64,000 nt of DNA. Source: DATJLY01 sp963729295 (lineage in GTDB: Bacteria; Pseudomonadota; Alphaproteobacteria; ATCC43930; CGMCC-115725). The stretch lies in assembly GCA_963729295.1 (NCBI GenBank), contig CAVSNJ010000025.1, forward strand, positions 248,001 through 312,000. Direction: 5' to 3'. The notes under the pieces were generated by a model. That model ran no database searches, was not told the origin of the DNA, and saw only the letters and a list, made by a program, of their open reading frames with translations. A program made the translations under genes and the position numbers. This document shows, one piece after another, positions 17,304 to 25,997 of this stretch. Numbering within the stretch: position 1 is the stretch's first letter; each line of letters opens with the position of its first letter.

Positions 17304-18095
17304 TTGCGGCGCTGGCCGAAGCGTCTCGTCGTCGCAACCGAATTCGGCGCCACGATGGAAGTCGACACGGGCGATTTCCTCGGCGGCCGACTTGCCTTGT
17401 TCGGCCTGTGGGAACCCTCGATCACGAGCTATCTCGAGACAGCGCTCGCGCCCGGCGACGTGGTGATCGATGTCGGCGCCAATATCGGCTATTACGCGCT
17501 CCTTGCTGCCGCGCGCGTCGGGCCTGCGGGCCGCGTCTATGCGATCGAGGCCTCGCCCAGCATCTTCCGCGCGCTCGAGCGCAACATCGCGCGCCATTCC
17601 TTCCGCACCATCGTGCCGCTCAACTACGCGGTGATCGAAGACTCGCGCCCAGTCTCGGTCCACATTCACGATCCGAGCAATCTCGGCCGCACGACAGTGC
17701 TTGACCAGCTCGCGGCGGCAGCACCCCATCCGGTCGAGGCGAATGTCGCGGGCCGAAAGCTGTCCGACATCGTGCCGCAAGATGCGCTCCGCGCGGCGCG
17801 CTTCATCAAGATCAACGTCGAGGGGGCGGAATGGCTCGTCGTGGCAGGGCTGCGCGACCGGCTCCGGGAACTCTCGCCGCGCGTCGAGATCCTGGTCGAG
17901 ATCGATGCCGACGCGATCGAGGCGTGCGGCGGGTCGGTCGGCGCGCTTGTCGGAATTTTTACCGCCGCCGGGTTTGCCGCATTCCAGATCGAGAACACTT
18001 ATTCGGCCGCCGAATATACCCATGCGCACCGCGCCATGCCGGTCCCGCTCGCAGCGACCGATTTGCGCCACGCCGATTTGTTATTCAGGCGCTGA
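17304..18095 (+). CDS. FkbM-family SAM-dependent methyltransferase
   Basis: An O-methyltransferase-type domain. SAM motif I is VVIDVGANIGYYALLAA, followed by GRVYAIEASPSIFRALERN. The family motif IKINVEGAEWLVVAGL (FkbM IDVEGxE variant) follows, then the C-terminal region. FkbM proteins methylate sugars, polyketides or peptides; no biosynthetic cluster is adjacent. The start is unclear: the only usual start codon is TTG 17304 (263 residues), yet coding-like sequence (LLIHWALRAAGWYFRALPH) continues in frame upstream to near the tRNA with no ATG or GTG. The true start may be a CTG around 17202, or the 5' end may have been lost when the gene came to abut the tRNA. Confidence 0.82.
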   Translation: MRRWPKRLVVATEFGATMEVDTGDFLGGRLALFGLWEPSITSYLETALAPGDVVIDVGANIGYYALLAAARVGPAGRVYAIEASPSIFRALERNIARHSFRTIVPLNYAVIEDSRPVSVHIHDPSNLGRTTVLDQLAAAAPHPVEANVAGRKLSDIVPQDALRAARFIKINVEGAEWLVVAGLRDRLRELSPRVEILVEIDADAIEACGGSVGALVGIFTAAGFAAFQIENTYSAAEYTHAHRAMPVPLAATDLRHADLLFRR

Positions 18096-18101
18096 GGCGC
18101 T

Positions 18102-19850
18102 TCAACTCGCTTCCAAGAGAACCGGCCCGGCAACGGGAATCTCCGTCCCGTCGAGGGCCGCGCGCACCGTCATCGCCAGATGCTCCGGCGAGACCGGCGA
18201 GCTGTCGGCGTCGCCTGGCATGAGAACGACCCTGAGCGCGGGGAAGCGACCTGTGAATTCGGCTACGATATCGCTGTCGGAGAGCAGCAGATCCGGCGCC
18301 GCGCCCGTGCGCGCGACAATGGCGAGCGCCTCGTCGCGGTCGGCGGCGCGGGCGCACTGAAACCCATATTGCGTGAGCGACGCATAGGCGAGATTACGCG
18401 CATTCGACTCGCCAATGACGATCAGAACGGTTTCGGCCTTGCCGCGCGGGTGGGCGGCGGACGCAGCGGCTACGGTGGACGCGAGCGGCAGGAGGATCGA
18501 GAACGACGTGCCGCGGCCCGCCTCGGTCTCGACATCGATCACGCCGCCCGAGCCCTCGACGATGCTATAGACGACCGAGAGGCCGAGGCCGGTACCTTTG
18601 CCCTGCTCCTTCGTCGTGAAGAACGGCTCGAAAATGTGCGCGAGGACGGCGCTCGACATGCCGGCCCCGGTATCGCGCACGAAGATCGCGGCACAGCGCG
18701 CGCCGGCTAGGCCCTTCTCGGCCGCCGCAGGGCGCGCCGGCGCCGTCACGATGCCGGTGCCGACGACGAGACGGCCGCCTTCGGGCATCGCATCGCGGGC
18801 GTTGATCGCGAGATTGAGGACCGCCTGGGAAAGCTGGCTCGGGTCGGCTTCGACCGCAGCGCCGTCGTCGGCAATATCGAGCACGAGCTCGACCGTTTCC
18901 GGAACGAGCGTGCGCAGCATCCGGTCGAGGCCGCGCACGATCTCGGCCGGCCGCACGATCTGCGCGTCGGGCGAGTGCTTCCTCCCGAAGGTGAGCATCT
19001 GCCGCGTCAAGTGCGCGGCGCGGTCGGACGACGCGATAATCTCGCCGAGGCACTCACGCACATACTCGGCGCGCTCGGTGCGGCGCAGCGCCATCTTGGC
19101 AAAGCCGCCGATCGCCGTCAGGAGATTGTTGAATTCGTGAGCGACGCCGCCGGCGAGGTATCCTAACGCTTCGAGCTTTTGCGATTGGTGCTGGCGTTCC
19201 GCCGTCTCCTTACGCTCGGTGATGTCCAAATATGTCCCGAGCGTGTGGCCGTCCGCGGTCTTGCGCTCGCGCACCATGATCCAGCGGCCGTCGCGCAAAT
19301 GGTGCTCGAAGACGCCCGCGGCAGCACGGTGTGCCGCCATGCGCCGGTCGGTCCATTTCTCGGCATCGCTTTCCATGTTCTGTCCGCGCTCGGTGGCGAC
19401 GCGGATGATCGTGGCGAATTGCACGCCTGGCTCGATGATGTCGGCAATCGTCGTGAACATCGTGCGATAGCGGCTGTTGCACATGACGAGCCGGTCGTCG
19501 GGATCGAACAGCGAAATCGCTTCCTCGAGCGATTCGAGCGCCTCGCGCAATCGCACCTGCGACGTCATGAGATCGGATTCGCGGCGTTTCTGGTCGCTGA
19601 TGTCGACGAGACGGCGTAGCACCGCACCCGATTTCATCCGCCTTTCGTTGACACGGATCCAGCGCTCCTCGCCGTCGAGCTCGATGATGCCTTCCTCGTC
19701 GCCGTCACCGGACCAGGGCGAAACAAGCGGATAGAGCCGACGATAAGCCCCATTGGCGGCGAGGACGCGGCCTTCGGCGTCGAGGATCGCCAGCCCGCCC
19801 GAGACGCTTTCGATCGCTTCGACCAGCAGCTCGAGCGTGCCGGCGCGCAC
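18102..19850 (-). CDS. PAS-containing hybrid sensor histidine kinase
   Basis: A 582-residue cytoplasmic kinase with no membrane segments. Two PAS domains (about 8-85 and 108-212) precede a HisKA H-box, GGVAHEFNNLL (His238). The HATPase domain has the N-box (NLAINARDAMPEGG, Asn350), DTGAGMS (about 393) and GKGTGLGLSVV (about 417). Residues about 470-570 look like a degenerate receiver: VLIVIGESN replaces the usual VDDE, but Asp525 in LLLSDSDI occupies the phosphoacceptor position. It starts with GTG at 19850, 3 bases after the stop of the single-domain response regulator, so the two are one operon and probably one pathway. The PAS ligand is unknown. Confidence 0.92.
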   Translation of the reverse strand: MRAGTLELLVEAIESVSGGLAILDAEGRVLAANGAYRRLYPLVSPWSGDGDEEGIIELDGEERWIRVNERRMKSGAVLRRLVDISDQKRRESDLMTSQVRLREALESLEEAISLFDPDDRLVMCNSRYRTMFTTIADIIEPGVQFATIIRVATERGQNMESDAEKWTDRRMAAHRAAAGVFEHHLRDGRWIMVRERKTADGHTLGTYLDITERKETAERQHQSQKLEALGYLAGGVAHEFNNLLTAIGGFAKMALRRTERAEYVRECLGEIIASSDRAAHLTRQMLTFGRKHSPDAQIVRPAEIVRGLDRMLRTLVPETVELVLDIADDGAAVEADPSQLSQAVLNLAINARDAMPEGGRLVVGTGIVTAPARPAAAEKGLAGARCAAIFVRDTGAGMSSAVLAHIFEPFFTTKEQGKGTGLGLSVVYSIVEGSGGVIDVETEAGRGTSFSILLPLASTVAAASAAHPRGKAETVLIVIGESNARNLAYASLTQYGFQCARAADRDEALAIVARTGAAPDLLLSDSDIVAEFTGRFPALRVVLMPGDADSSPVSPEHLAMTVRAALDGTEIPVAGPVLLEAS

Positions 19851-19853
19851 GGA

Positions 19854-20222
19854 TTACGCTCCGAGGCAGGCTTCGACCCGCGCCGCGAGATCGTCCGGAT
19901 CGATCGGCTTCGCGACCGCATCCGCCGCACCGAAGGCGCGCGCCATCTTCAGGAAATCGAGATTAGGAAAGCGGCCGCCGCCGGTCATGGCGATGATGCG
20001 CGTCGTGGGCCGGAGCCGCCGCATCTCGCGGATGATCTCGATGCCGTCCTTGTCGGGCATGATGATGTCGACGATGACGAGGTCGGGATTCTCGCTATCG
20101 AACGCCCGCATCGCCTCGGCACCGTCCTTCGCGCCCACGACGCGATGGCCGCTCAACTCGAGCATCATCATGACCGCCTTGCGTACGGCCGCGTTGTCGT
20201 CGATGACGAGGATGTTCGACAA
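19854..20222 (-). CDS. Single-domain response regulator (CheY-like)
   Basis: A stand-alone receiver of 122 residues with all key residues: acidic pair in VIDDN (8-9), phosphoacceptor Asp52 in LVIVDIIMPDKDG, Thr in AMTGGG, and Lys105 in VAKPID. It has no output domain, so it must act by protein contact or relay phosphate. It starts with TTG at 20222 after GGGAGCG. It is directly upstream of the hybrid histidine kinase (3-base gap), which is its likely partner. Confidence 0.93.
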   Translation of the reverse strand: MSNILVIDDNAAVRKAVMMMLELSGHRVVGAKDGAEAMRAFDSENPDLVIVDIIMPDKDGIEIIREMRRLRPTTRIIAMTGGGRFPNLDFLKMARAFGAADAVAKPIDPDDLAARVEACLGA

Positions 20223-20292
20223 AAGGATCGCTCCCAGCCCAGGCTCAGGCTAGCGAGCGAAAGATTGAAATTTCCTTGATTTCGAGGGTTTG

Positions 20293-21477
20293 TTAACGAT
20301 CGTGCTCGGGCAATCCGTAGACGTCCTCCAGGCCGCTGAGGCCGCGGATCAGATGGGGGCCGAGGGGCTTGAGCTCGACCGCGGCCGCTTCGGCAAAGGC
20401 GCGCGAGGCCAGCACAGGGCGCTTCAGCGTCTTCGTCAGGCCCTCGAGCCGGAAAGCGAGGTTGACCGCCGGCCCGATCGCCGTGAAATCGAGCCGGTCG
20501 GCCGATCCGACATTGCCGTACATGATGTCGCCGATATGGAGGCCGATGCCGGCGCGCAGCTCGGCGCGGCCGGACTCGCCGCCGGCGGCATTGTAGGCGG
20601 CAAGGCGCGCGACGATGTCGCGGGCGGCGGCGAGTGCCGCGGCGGCGGCGGCGGTGTCATCCATCCCGTCAATGCCGAAAACGGCGAGCACCCCATCGCC
20701 GATGAATTTGAGGATGTGACCCTTGGCGCCGTGCGTGGCGAGCGCCACGTGCTCGAAATAATCGTCGAGCGCCTCGATCACGTCCTCGCCCGGCAGGCGG
20801 TCGGAGATTCCAGTGAAGTCGCGCAGGTCGGTCGCCATGATCGCGGTGCGCACGACGTCGAACGCGCCGCGCCGGACATTGCCTTCGAACACGCGGTCGC
20901 CGACATGCTGGCCGTGATAGATCGCGAAGAGGCCGCGCGCGGTGCGGCGCACCGCGATCGCCTCGATCACGGCGGCGAGCGCCGGGCGGATCGCCTCGAG
21001 CAAGGCAATGTCGTCGTCGTCGAATCCGTGCGCGCGGTCGGTCGCCCAGGCCACGGCGGGATAGCGTGGGCCCATCCGGTTCAAGGGCGCAGCGAGGTAA
21101 TCCGTGCAGCCTTCGGCGCGTAAATCCTGAAGCAGCGGAAACTCGCTCGGCGTCCCGTCGAGCCGGCGGCGCAGCACGGTTCCTTCTTCGATGATCGAGC
21201 GCAGCGGGCTCGAGAGATATTCCTCGGTGCGCTCGACGCCTTGCGCGACGCGCACCTCCTCGCTGACCGGCCGGCCGCGCCACCAGCGCCAGCCGAAGGC
21301 GCTGATTTGCGGATGGAGCGTCGCGACATAGATCGTGACCCGCCAGAGCGGCACGCCCGCCTCGACGAGGCGCGTGCAGAGGCCGGTGAGGAACCGCGCC
21401 GGGTTCGCCGCCTCGCGCCCCTCGGTCAGAATCCAGCGGATGATCCTGGCGCCGCGCTCGACTTGTGCTTCGGCCAC
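20293..21477 (-). CDS. Class III adenylate cyclase with N-terminal sensory region
   Basis: Makes cAMP from ATP. With a GTG start at 21477, 13 bases after the upstream stop, it has 394 residues; a longer frame would run into the upstream gene. The catalytic domain (about 208-385) holds both metal aspartates (MATDLRDFTG, Asp217; FIGDGVLAVF, Asp261), the adenine-selecting Lys257 and Asp330 (RLDFTAIG), and the transition-state Asn339 and Arg343 in AVNLAFRLEG. The Lys/Asp pair argues for adenylate rather than guanylate. The N-terminal 190 residues resemble the GAF-like region in many alphaproteobacterial cyclases. It probably shares a transcript with the upstream oxidoreductase. Confidence 0.92.
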   Translation of the reverse strand: MAEAQVERGARIIRWILTEGREAANPARFLTGLCTRLVEAGVPLWRVTIYVATLHPQISAFGWRWWRGRPVSEEVRVAQGVERTEEYLSSPLRSIIEEGTVLRRRLDGTPSEFPLLQDLRAEGCTDYLAAPLNRMGPRYPAVAWATDRAHGFDDDDIALLEAIRPALAAVIEAIAVRRTARGLFAIYHGQHVGDRVFEGNVRRGAFDVVRTAIMATDLRDFTGISDRLPGEDVIEALDDYFEHVALATHGAKGHILKFIGDGVLAVFGIDGMDDTAAAAAALAAARDIVARLAAYNAAGGESGRAELRAGIGLHIGDIMYGNVGSADRLDFTAIGPAVNLAFRLEGLTKTLKRPVLASRAFAEAAAVELKPLGPHLIRGLSGLEDVYGLPEHDR

Positions 21478-21490
21478 GGCGTCCTGACGG

Positions 21491-22504
21491 TCAGGGCCGC
21501 GCTGAGGGTTGCAGCACCACTTTGCCGAGCCCGCCGCGTCCTGCGACGATGCGGTGCCCTTCGGCGGCCTCGGCCAGCGGCAAAACGCGGTCGACGAGCA
21601 CGCGGACATGGCCTTCGGCCGCCGCCTTGAGGCTCTCGTTCATGTCGGCATCGCTCTGCCCGGTCCAGCCCATGATCGTGATGTGATTGAAATAGAGGTG
21701 GGGCACATCGAGCGGCACCACGCCGCCGCCATGGCTGCCGGCAGTGACAAGCCGGCCGTTGGCGCCAAGGCTCTTGAAGGCCTGGCGGAAGAGATCGGGG
21801 TCGCCGATGTTCTCGAGCACGATATCGACGCCGCGCCCGGCGATGCGCCGCGCCTCGGCGGCGAGATCGGCGGCGCGGTAGTTGACGCCGGCATCGGCGC
21901 CAAGCTCGAGCGCCGCCTTGACGCGATCGTCGGATCCGGCCGCGGCGATCACTTTCGCGCCCAGATATTTAGCGACCTGAACGGCAGCGCTGCCGAGGCC
22001 GCCGGCCGCGCCCATCACCAGCACCCAGTCGCCGGGCGCGACCTTCGCCTTCTCGCGCAGCATGTTGAAGGCCAAGGGCGCGTGCCGAGAAACGACGGTG
22101 GCGGCGACGAAATCGAGCGCATCCGGGATGACAAAGGTCGAGCGTTCCGGCACGCGCACGAACTCGGCATAGCCGCCCCAGACATTGACGCCGAGCATCA
22201 CCGAACTTGCGCTCGCGGGACCGGAATCGGTCCGCAGGTGCGAAGCGACGCGGTCGCCGAGCTTGCGCTGCCGCGTACCCTCGCCGAGCGCCACGACGAC
22301 ACCCGACGGATCGACACCCAGAACATGCGGCAGGTTCGGAGCGCGGGGGTATTTGCCGGAGCGGACGACGAGATCGAGCGTGCGATTGACGGAAACGGCA
22401 TGCACCTCGAGCAGGACTTCGCCCGGCCCGGGAACCGGGGTCGGAACCTCCTCCAGCCGCAACACCTCGGGCGGGCCGAAGCTGCGCATGACGATCGCTT
22501 TCAT
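21491..22504 (-). CDS. Zinc-type/quinone oxidoreductase of the MDR superfamily
   Basis: A 337-residue medium-chain dehydrogenase/reductase. The N-terminal GroES-like domain contains MRSFGPPEVLRLEEVPTP and PHVLGVDPSGVV. The nucleotide domain carries WVLVMGAAGGLGSAAVQVAK with the AxxGxxG NADPH motif. The catalytic-zinc Cys and His residues of classical alcohol dehydrogenases are not evident, so a quinone-oxidoreductase-like NADPH enzyme is likelier. It is 13 bases upstream of the adenylate cyclase gene on the same strand. Confidence 0.9.
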   Translation of the reverse strand: MKAIVMRSFGPPEVLRLEEVPTPVPGPGEVLLEVHAVSVNRTLDLVVRSGKYPRAPNLPHVLGVDPSGVVVALGEGTRQRKLGDRVASHLRTDSGPASASSVMLGVNVWGGYAEFVRVPERSTFVIPDALDFVAATVVSRHAPLAFNMLREKAKVAPGDWVLVMGAAGGLGSAAVQVAKYLGAKVIAAAGSDDRVKAALELGADAGVNYRAADLAAEARRIAGRGVDIVLENIGDPDLFRQAFKSLGANGRLVTAGSHGGGVVPLDVPHLYFNHITIMGWTGQSDADMNESLKAAAEGHVRVLVDRVLPLAEAAEGHRIVAGRGGLGKVVLQPSARP

Positions 22505-22540
22505 GGGCCTGGACTATAGACCGGCCCCGCGCCGAGCGCC

Positions 22541-22642
22541 TCACCACAGGCTGACGAGCTTAGCCCCTTCGACGATCGCAAAAACGAGCGCGCCCCAGGC
22601 AATGAGCCCGAGTCCGAGCAAGAGCGGAAAGTGACCGCGCAA
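22541..22642 (-). CDS. Putative 33-residue single-span membrane protein
   Basis: A short frame beginning with TTG at 22642 after GGAGCAGGGGA. It encodes MRGHFPLLLGLGLIAWGALV and then FAIVEGAKLVSLW: one hydrophobic helix with a basic N-terminus, as expected for a small inner-membrane protein. No ATG is available; an upstream CTG could extend it. It lies 36 bases upstream of the oxidoreductase start on the same strand. Evidence is only composition and the ribosome site, so it may be spurious. Confidence 0.4.
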   Translation of the reverse strand: MRGHFPLLLGLGLIAWGALVFAIVEGAKLVSLW

Positions 22643-22859
22643 TCCCCTGCTCCGGTCATTCAGGTTCGCCGGTCAGAACATCTCTGGTAGGAAAATGCGC
22701 GAGCCTTCGTCGGGAAAGGCAAGCTCGCGGCCGCCTTTCTACGCAGAGGTTGAGCAGTTCGGGCGCGCGGCGCGTTATAGCGTTATAATTCGAGACGGGG
22801 CGCCCGCCCCACCCCAAACGGGGTATTCGCCCCACGCCGATCAGACCCGGAGGAATTAG

Positions 22860-23120
22860 ATGTCCCGCTTGCTCGCAACCACGGCGCTCATTGGCGCCTT
22901 GTTCATCGCGCCGGCTCTGGCGCAGACGACGCCGCCCAGCAATCCGCCGCCGGCCGCCGCGCAAAAGGCGCAAACGACGGCCGCCAAGGCAAAGGCCGCC
23001 AAGCCGAAAGCGATGGCGAAAGCGAGCGGCACGAGCGCGGCCCGGCACAGCAGCAAGGCCGGCGACAACAGCGCCGACGAGCTCAATCGCCAAGAGCTGA
23101 GTCAGCTCCAGAGCCACTGA
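22860..23120 (+). CDS. Small exported Ala/Lys-rich protein
   Basis: An 86-residue protein with a good ribosome site (GGAGG, 7 bases before ATG). A signal peptide ends ALA before QTT. The mature part is low-complexity (PPSNPPPAAAQKAQTTAAK, repeated AKA/KAK) and highly basic, ending in DELNRQELSQLQSH. A perfect -10 TATAAT lies at 22784-22789, without a clear -35 at normal spacing. It resembles the many small periplasmic hypothetical proteins of Rhizobiales; no function is known. A leftward frame over the same DNA is a shadow. Confidence 0.72.
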   Translation: MSRLLATTALIGALFIAPALAQTTPPSNPPPAAAQKAQTTAAKAKAAKPKAMAKASGTSAARHSSKAGDNSADELNRQELSQLQSH

Positions 23121-23126
23121 GCCGCC

Positions 23127-24302
23127 TCACGCAAGGCGGCGCGCGAGCCTTTTCTCGACGAGCCTCGCGAACAGGCTCGCGCCCAGAGGCAGGATCTCGT
23201 CGTTGAAATCATAACCGGGATTGTGCACTTCGCAGCCGCCCGGGCGGTCGCCATTGCCGATCTGGATATAGGCGCCGGGACATTCGGCGAGCATGTAGGA
23301 AAAATCCTCGGACGCCATCGAGAGATGGCCGGTGCGGTTGACGTTCTCGGGCCCCACGATCTCGGCCGCCGCATCGGCGATGAACTCCGTCTCCGCCGCG
23401 TCATTGACGAGCGGCAGAAAGAGCTGGCGGAAATCGAGCGCGGCGGTGGCGCCAAGCCCTTGCGCCACGCCGGCTGCGACGCGCGCCATGTTGGCCTCGA
23501 TCAGCTTCATCGTATCGGTGCTGAAGGCGCGCACCGTGCCGCGGATCACGGCGCGCTCGGGGATGACGTTATAGGCTTCGCCGGCATGGATCTGCGTGAC
23601 GCTGAGCACGGCCGTGTCGAGCGGCCGCACGTTGCGCGAGACGATCGTTTGCAGCGCCGTCGTCAGGTGCGCCGCCACGACGACCGGATCGATCCCCGAC
23701 TCCGGCCGCGCGCCATGCGCGCCGCGGCCCTCGACGGCGATGTCGAAGAAGGCGCCGCCCGCCATCATCGCACCAGGCCGGATCGCGAATTTGCCGGCGG
23801 CAAGGCCGGGGCGATTGTGCATCGCGAACACCGCCTCGCACGGAAAGCGCGCGAAGAGCCCATCCTTCACCATCGCCGCAGCGCCGCCCAGGCCCTCCTC
23901 GGCCGGCTGGAAGATGAAATTGACGGTGCCGTCGAAATTGCGCGTCGCGGCGAGATATGCGGCAGCGCCCAGCAGCATCGTCGTGTGTCCGTCATGGCCG
24001 CAGGCATGCATTCGCCCGCCGTTCCGCGAGCGGTACTCGAATGAATTCGCCTCCTCGATCGGCAGCGCATCCATGTCGGCGCGCAGGCCGATCGTGCGCT
24101 GGCCGCTGCCGCATTTGAGCCGCGCCACAAGCCCGGTGCGGCCGATGCCGCGATGCACCTCGCAGCCGAAGGACACGAGCTTCTCCGCGACGAGCGCCGA
24201 AGTGCGCTCCTCCTCGAAGCCCAATTCCGGGTGCGCGTGGATGTCGCGCCGCCAGCGCGTCAGGTCCTCGCCAAGCTTGGCGATCTGGGGAAAGAGCTGC
24301 AT
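23127..24302 (-). CDS. M20-family amidohydrolase (hippurate/N-acyl amino acid hydrolase type)
   Basis: Cleaves amide bonds of N-acyl or N-carbamoyl amino acids with a di-metal centre. It has 391 residues; the start at 24302 follows GAGGAGGCCAGG. Motifs are RADMDALPI (about 74-82), HACGHDGHT (about 99-107) with the metal ligands Cys101, His103 and His106, and QPAEEGLGGA with the catalytic Glu pair at about 135-136. The dimerisation lid domain follows (AHGARPESGIDPV). A C-terminal HNPGYDFND supplies the last His. The Cys in the HACGH ligand site is typical of the M20D subgroup. It is divergent from the amidase gene (58 bases), so the two may be controlled together for amide use. Confidence 0.93.
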   Translation of the reverse strand: MQLFPQIAKLGEDLTRWRRDIHAHPELGFEEERTSALVAEKLVSFGCEVHRGIGRTGLVARLKCGSGQRTIGLRADMDALPIEEANSFEYRSRNGGRMHACGHDGHTTMLLGAAAYLAATRNFDGTVNFIFQPAEEGLGGAAAMVKDGLFARFPCEAVFAMHNRPGLAAGKFAIRPGAMMAGGAFFDIAVEGRGAHGARPESGIDPVVVAAHLTTALQTIVSRNVRPLDTAVLSVTQIHAGEAYNVIPERAVIRGTVRAFSTDTMKLIEANMARVAAGVAQGLGATAALDFRQLFLPLVNDAAETEFIADAAAEIVGPENVNRTGHLSMASEDFSYMLAECPGAYIQIGNGDRPGGCEVHNPGYDFNDEILPLGASLFARLVEKRLARRLA

Positions 24303-24360
24303 CCTGGCCTCCTCGCGCTGCCACGTTGCCGCGACGCCAGGCTTCGCGCAAGATGGCGGC

Positions 24361-25797
24361 ATGGAGCGGCTCTGCGACACGGATGCGGTCACGCTGCGCC
24401 GCCTCATCGGCGCGGGCGCGATTTCGCCCGTCGAGGTGCTTGACGACTGCCTCGCGCGCATCGCCGAGGTGAACCCGGTGCTCAACGCCATCACGGCGAC
24501 GGCGATCGAGCGCGCAAAGGGCGAAGCGCGCGCGGCGGAAAAAACGGTGCGCGACGGCGGCGAGCTTGGCCTGCTGCATGGTCTGCCGATCGGAATCAAG
24601 GACCAGGAGGAGACCGAAGGTATCGTCACGACCTTCGGCTCGCCGCTTTATCGCGATTACGTGCCGGGCGCGGACAACCGGCTTGTGGCGCAAGTCCGGC
24701 GCGCCGGCGCGATCGTCGTCGGCAAGACCAACACGCCCGAATTCGGTGCCGGCGCCAACACCGACAACCCGGTCTATGGCCCGACGCGCAACCCGTTCGA
24801 CCCGAAGCGGAGCTGCGGCGGCTCGTCGGGCGGCTCGGCGGTGGCGCTCGCCACCGGCATGCTGCCGCTCGCGACCGGATCCGACACCGGCGGCTCGCTG
24901 CGCATCCCGGCGGCGTTTTGCGGCATCGTCGGTTTTCGCCCCTCGCCCGGCCTCGTGCCGAGCGATCGGCGGCTGCTCGGCTGGTCGCCGATCACGGTGC
25001 TAGGGCCGATGGGCCGCACCGTCGCCGACGCGCGGCTTCTGCTGCGCGCCGAGATGGGACGCGACGCACGCGACCCGCTCGGCTATCGCGACGATGAGTC
25101 GTCCTTTGCCGCGAAGGAGCCGATCGATCCGGCGCGGCTCAGGGTCGCGGTGTCGGAGGATCTGGGCGGCGCGCCGGTCGATGCGCGGCTGCGCGCCACC
25201 TTGCGCGAGCGCATCGCGCTCATCGCGTCGGAATTCCGCGCGTGCCAATGGCGCGATCCGGACATGGCGGGCGCGGACGAGGCGTTCGCGGCCTTGCGCG
25301 CACAAAACCTTTTGGCCGCGCAGCGCGAGCGCTACGAGAAGCATCGCGACCAGCTTGGCCCGTTCGTGCGCGCCAATTACGAAGAAGGGCTCGGCATGAG
25401 CGCGGCGCAGGTCGCGGCGGGGCATGTTGCGGCGACGCGCATCTATCGCGGCCTCGAAAAATTCTTCGAGGACTGCGACCTGCTCATCAGCCCGACCGTC
25501 GGCGTGCCGCCGTTCCCGCTCGAGGAGCGCTATGCGCGCGAGGTCGAAGGCCGCAAGCTCCGCACATATTATTCCTGGCTCGCGCCGACTTATTACCTGT
25601 CCTTGACCGGCCATCCCGCGATTTCGATCCCGTGCGGGCTCGAGCCGACGGGCACCCCGTTCGCGTTGCAGATCACGGCGGCGGCGGGGCGGGACAAGTT
25701 CCTGCTCGACGCGGCCGAAGCGATCGAAACGATCCTGGCGCGCGACCCGCGCACGGCGCGCCCCCTGCCCGATCTCGAAAAGCTCGTCAGTCGCTGA
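24361..25797 (+). CDS. Amidase signature family hydrolase
   Basis: Hydrolyses an amide to acid and amine or ammonia. It has 478 residues, a normal length. The Ser-cisSer-Lys triad is visible: Lys80 in LPIGIKDQ, Ser155 in the signature GGSSGGSA and Ser179 in TGSDTGGSLRIPAA. It is related to GatA but longer at the C-terminus, and no gatB/gatC genes are near, so a catabolic amidase is likely. It is divergent from the M20 hydrolase. The last 11 bases overlap the convergent small gene. Confidence 0.93.
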   Translation: MERLCDTDAVTLRRLIGAGAISPVEVLDDCLARIAEVNPVLNAITATAIERAKGEARAAEKTVRDGGELGLLHGLPIGIKDQEETEGIVTTFGSPLYRDYVPGADNRLVAQVRRAGAIVVGKTNTPEFGAGANTDNPVYGPTRNPFDPKRSCGGSSGGSAVALATGMLPLATGSDTGGSLRIPAAFCGIVGFRPSPGLVPSDRRLLGWSPITVLGPMGRTVADARLLLRAEMGRDARDPLGYRDDESSFAAKEPIDPARLRVAVSEDLGGAPVDARLRATLRERIALIASEFRACQWRDPDMAGADEAFAALRAQNLLAAQRERYEKHRDQLGPFVRANYEEGLGMSAAQVAAGHVAATRIYRGLEKFFEDCDLLISPTVGVPPFPLEERYAREVEGRKLRTYYSWLAPTYYLSLTGHPAISIPCGLEPTGTPFALQITAAAGRDKFLLDAAEAIETILARDPRTARPLPDLEKLVSR

Positions 25798-25997
25798 CGC
25801 CCAAGCCGCGCATGAAGTCGTTGCGGATGCGCGCCGGGTTGCGGTCGGCCGTGCCGACGCCCGGCTCCTGGTCTATTTTTGCTGCGATTAGCCAGAAACC
25901 GACCACCACGAGGGCCCGAGCGAGGAGGCGCTCGAACTCCTCCTCATCCGCGGCCCAAAAACTTTGCGCGAGCCCGGCGCACTTGCTCGGCCGTCAT
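25787..25997 (-). pseudogene. Small conserved-looking protein gene, frameshifted in a T5 run
   Basis: The ATG at 25997 overlaps the stop of the upstream methyltransferase-like gene by ATGA, which strongly suggests a real coupled gene. The frame is MTAEQVRRARAKF and then breaks at the A5/T5 run (25957-25961). Removing one base continues WAADEEEFERLLARALVVV, GFWLIAAKIDQEPG and on to a natural stop at 25787, for 69 residues. The middle has a short hydrophobic stretch (LVVVGFWLIAA). Function unknown. The lesion may be a sequencing error, as in other genes here. Confidence 0.6.

Noticed and set aside
22656..23117. 153-codon leftward frame opposite the small exported protein
   Set aside because: Arg/Gly-rich without motifs, whereas the plus-strand frame has a signal peptide and a strong ribosome site.
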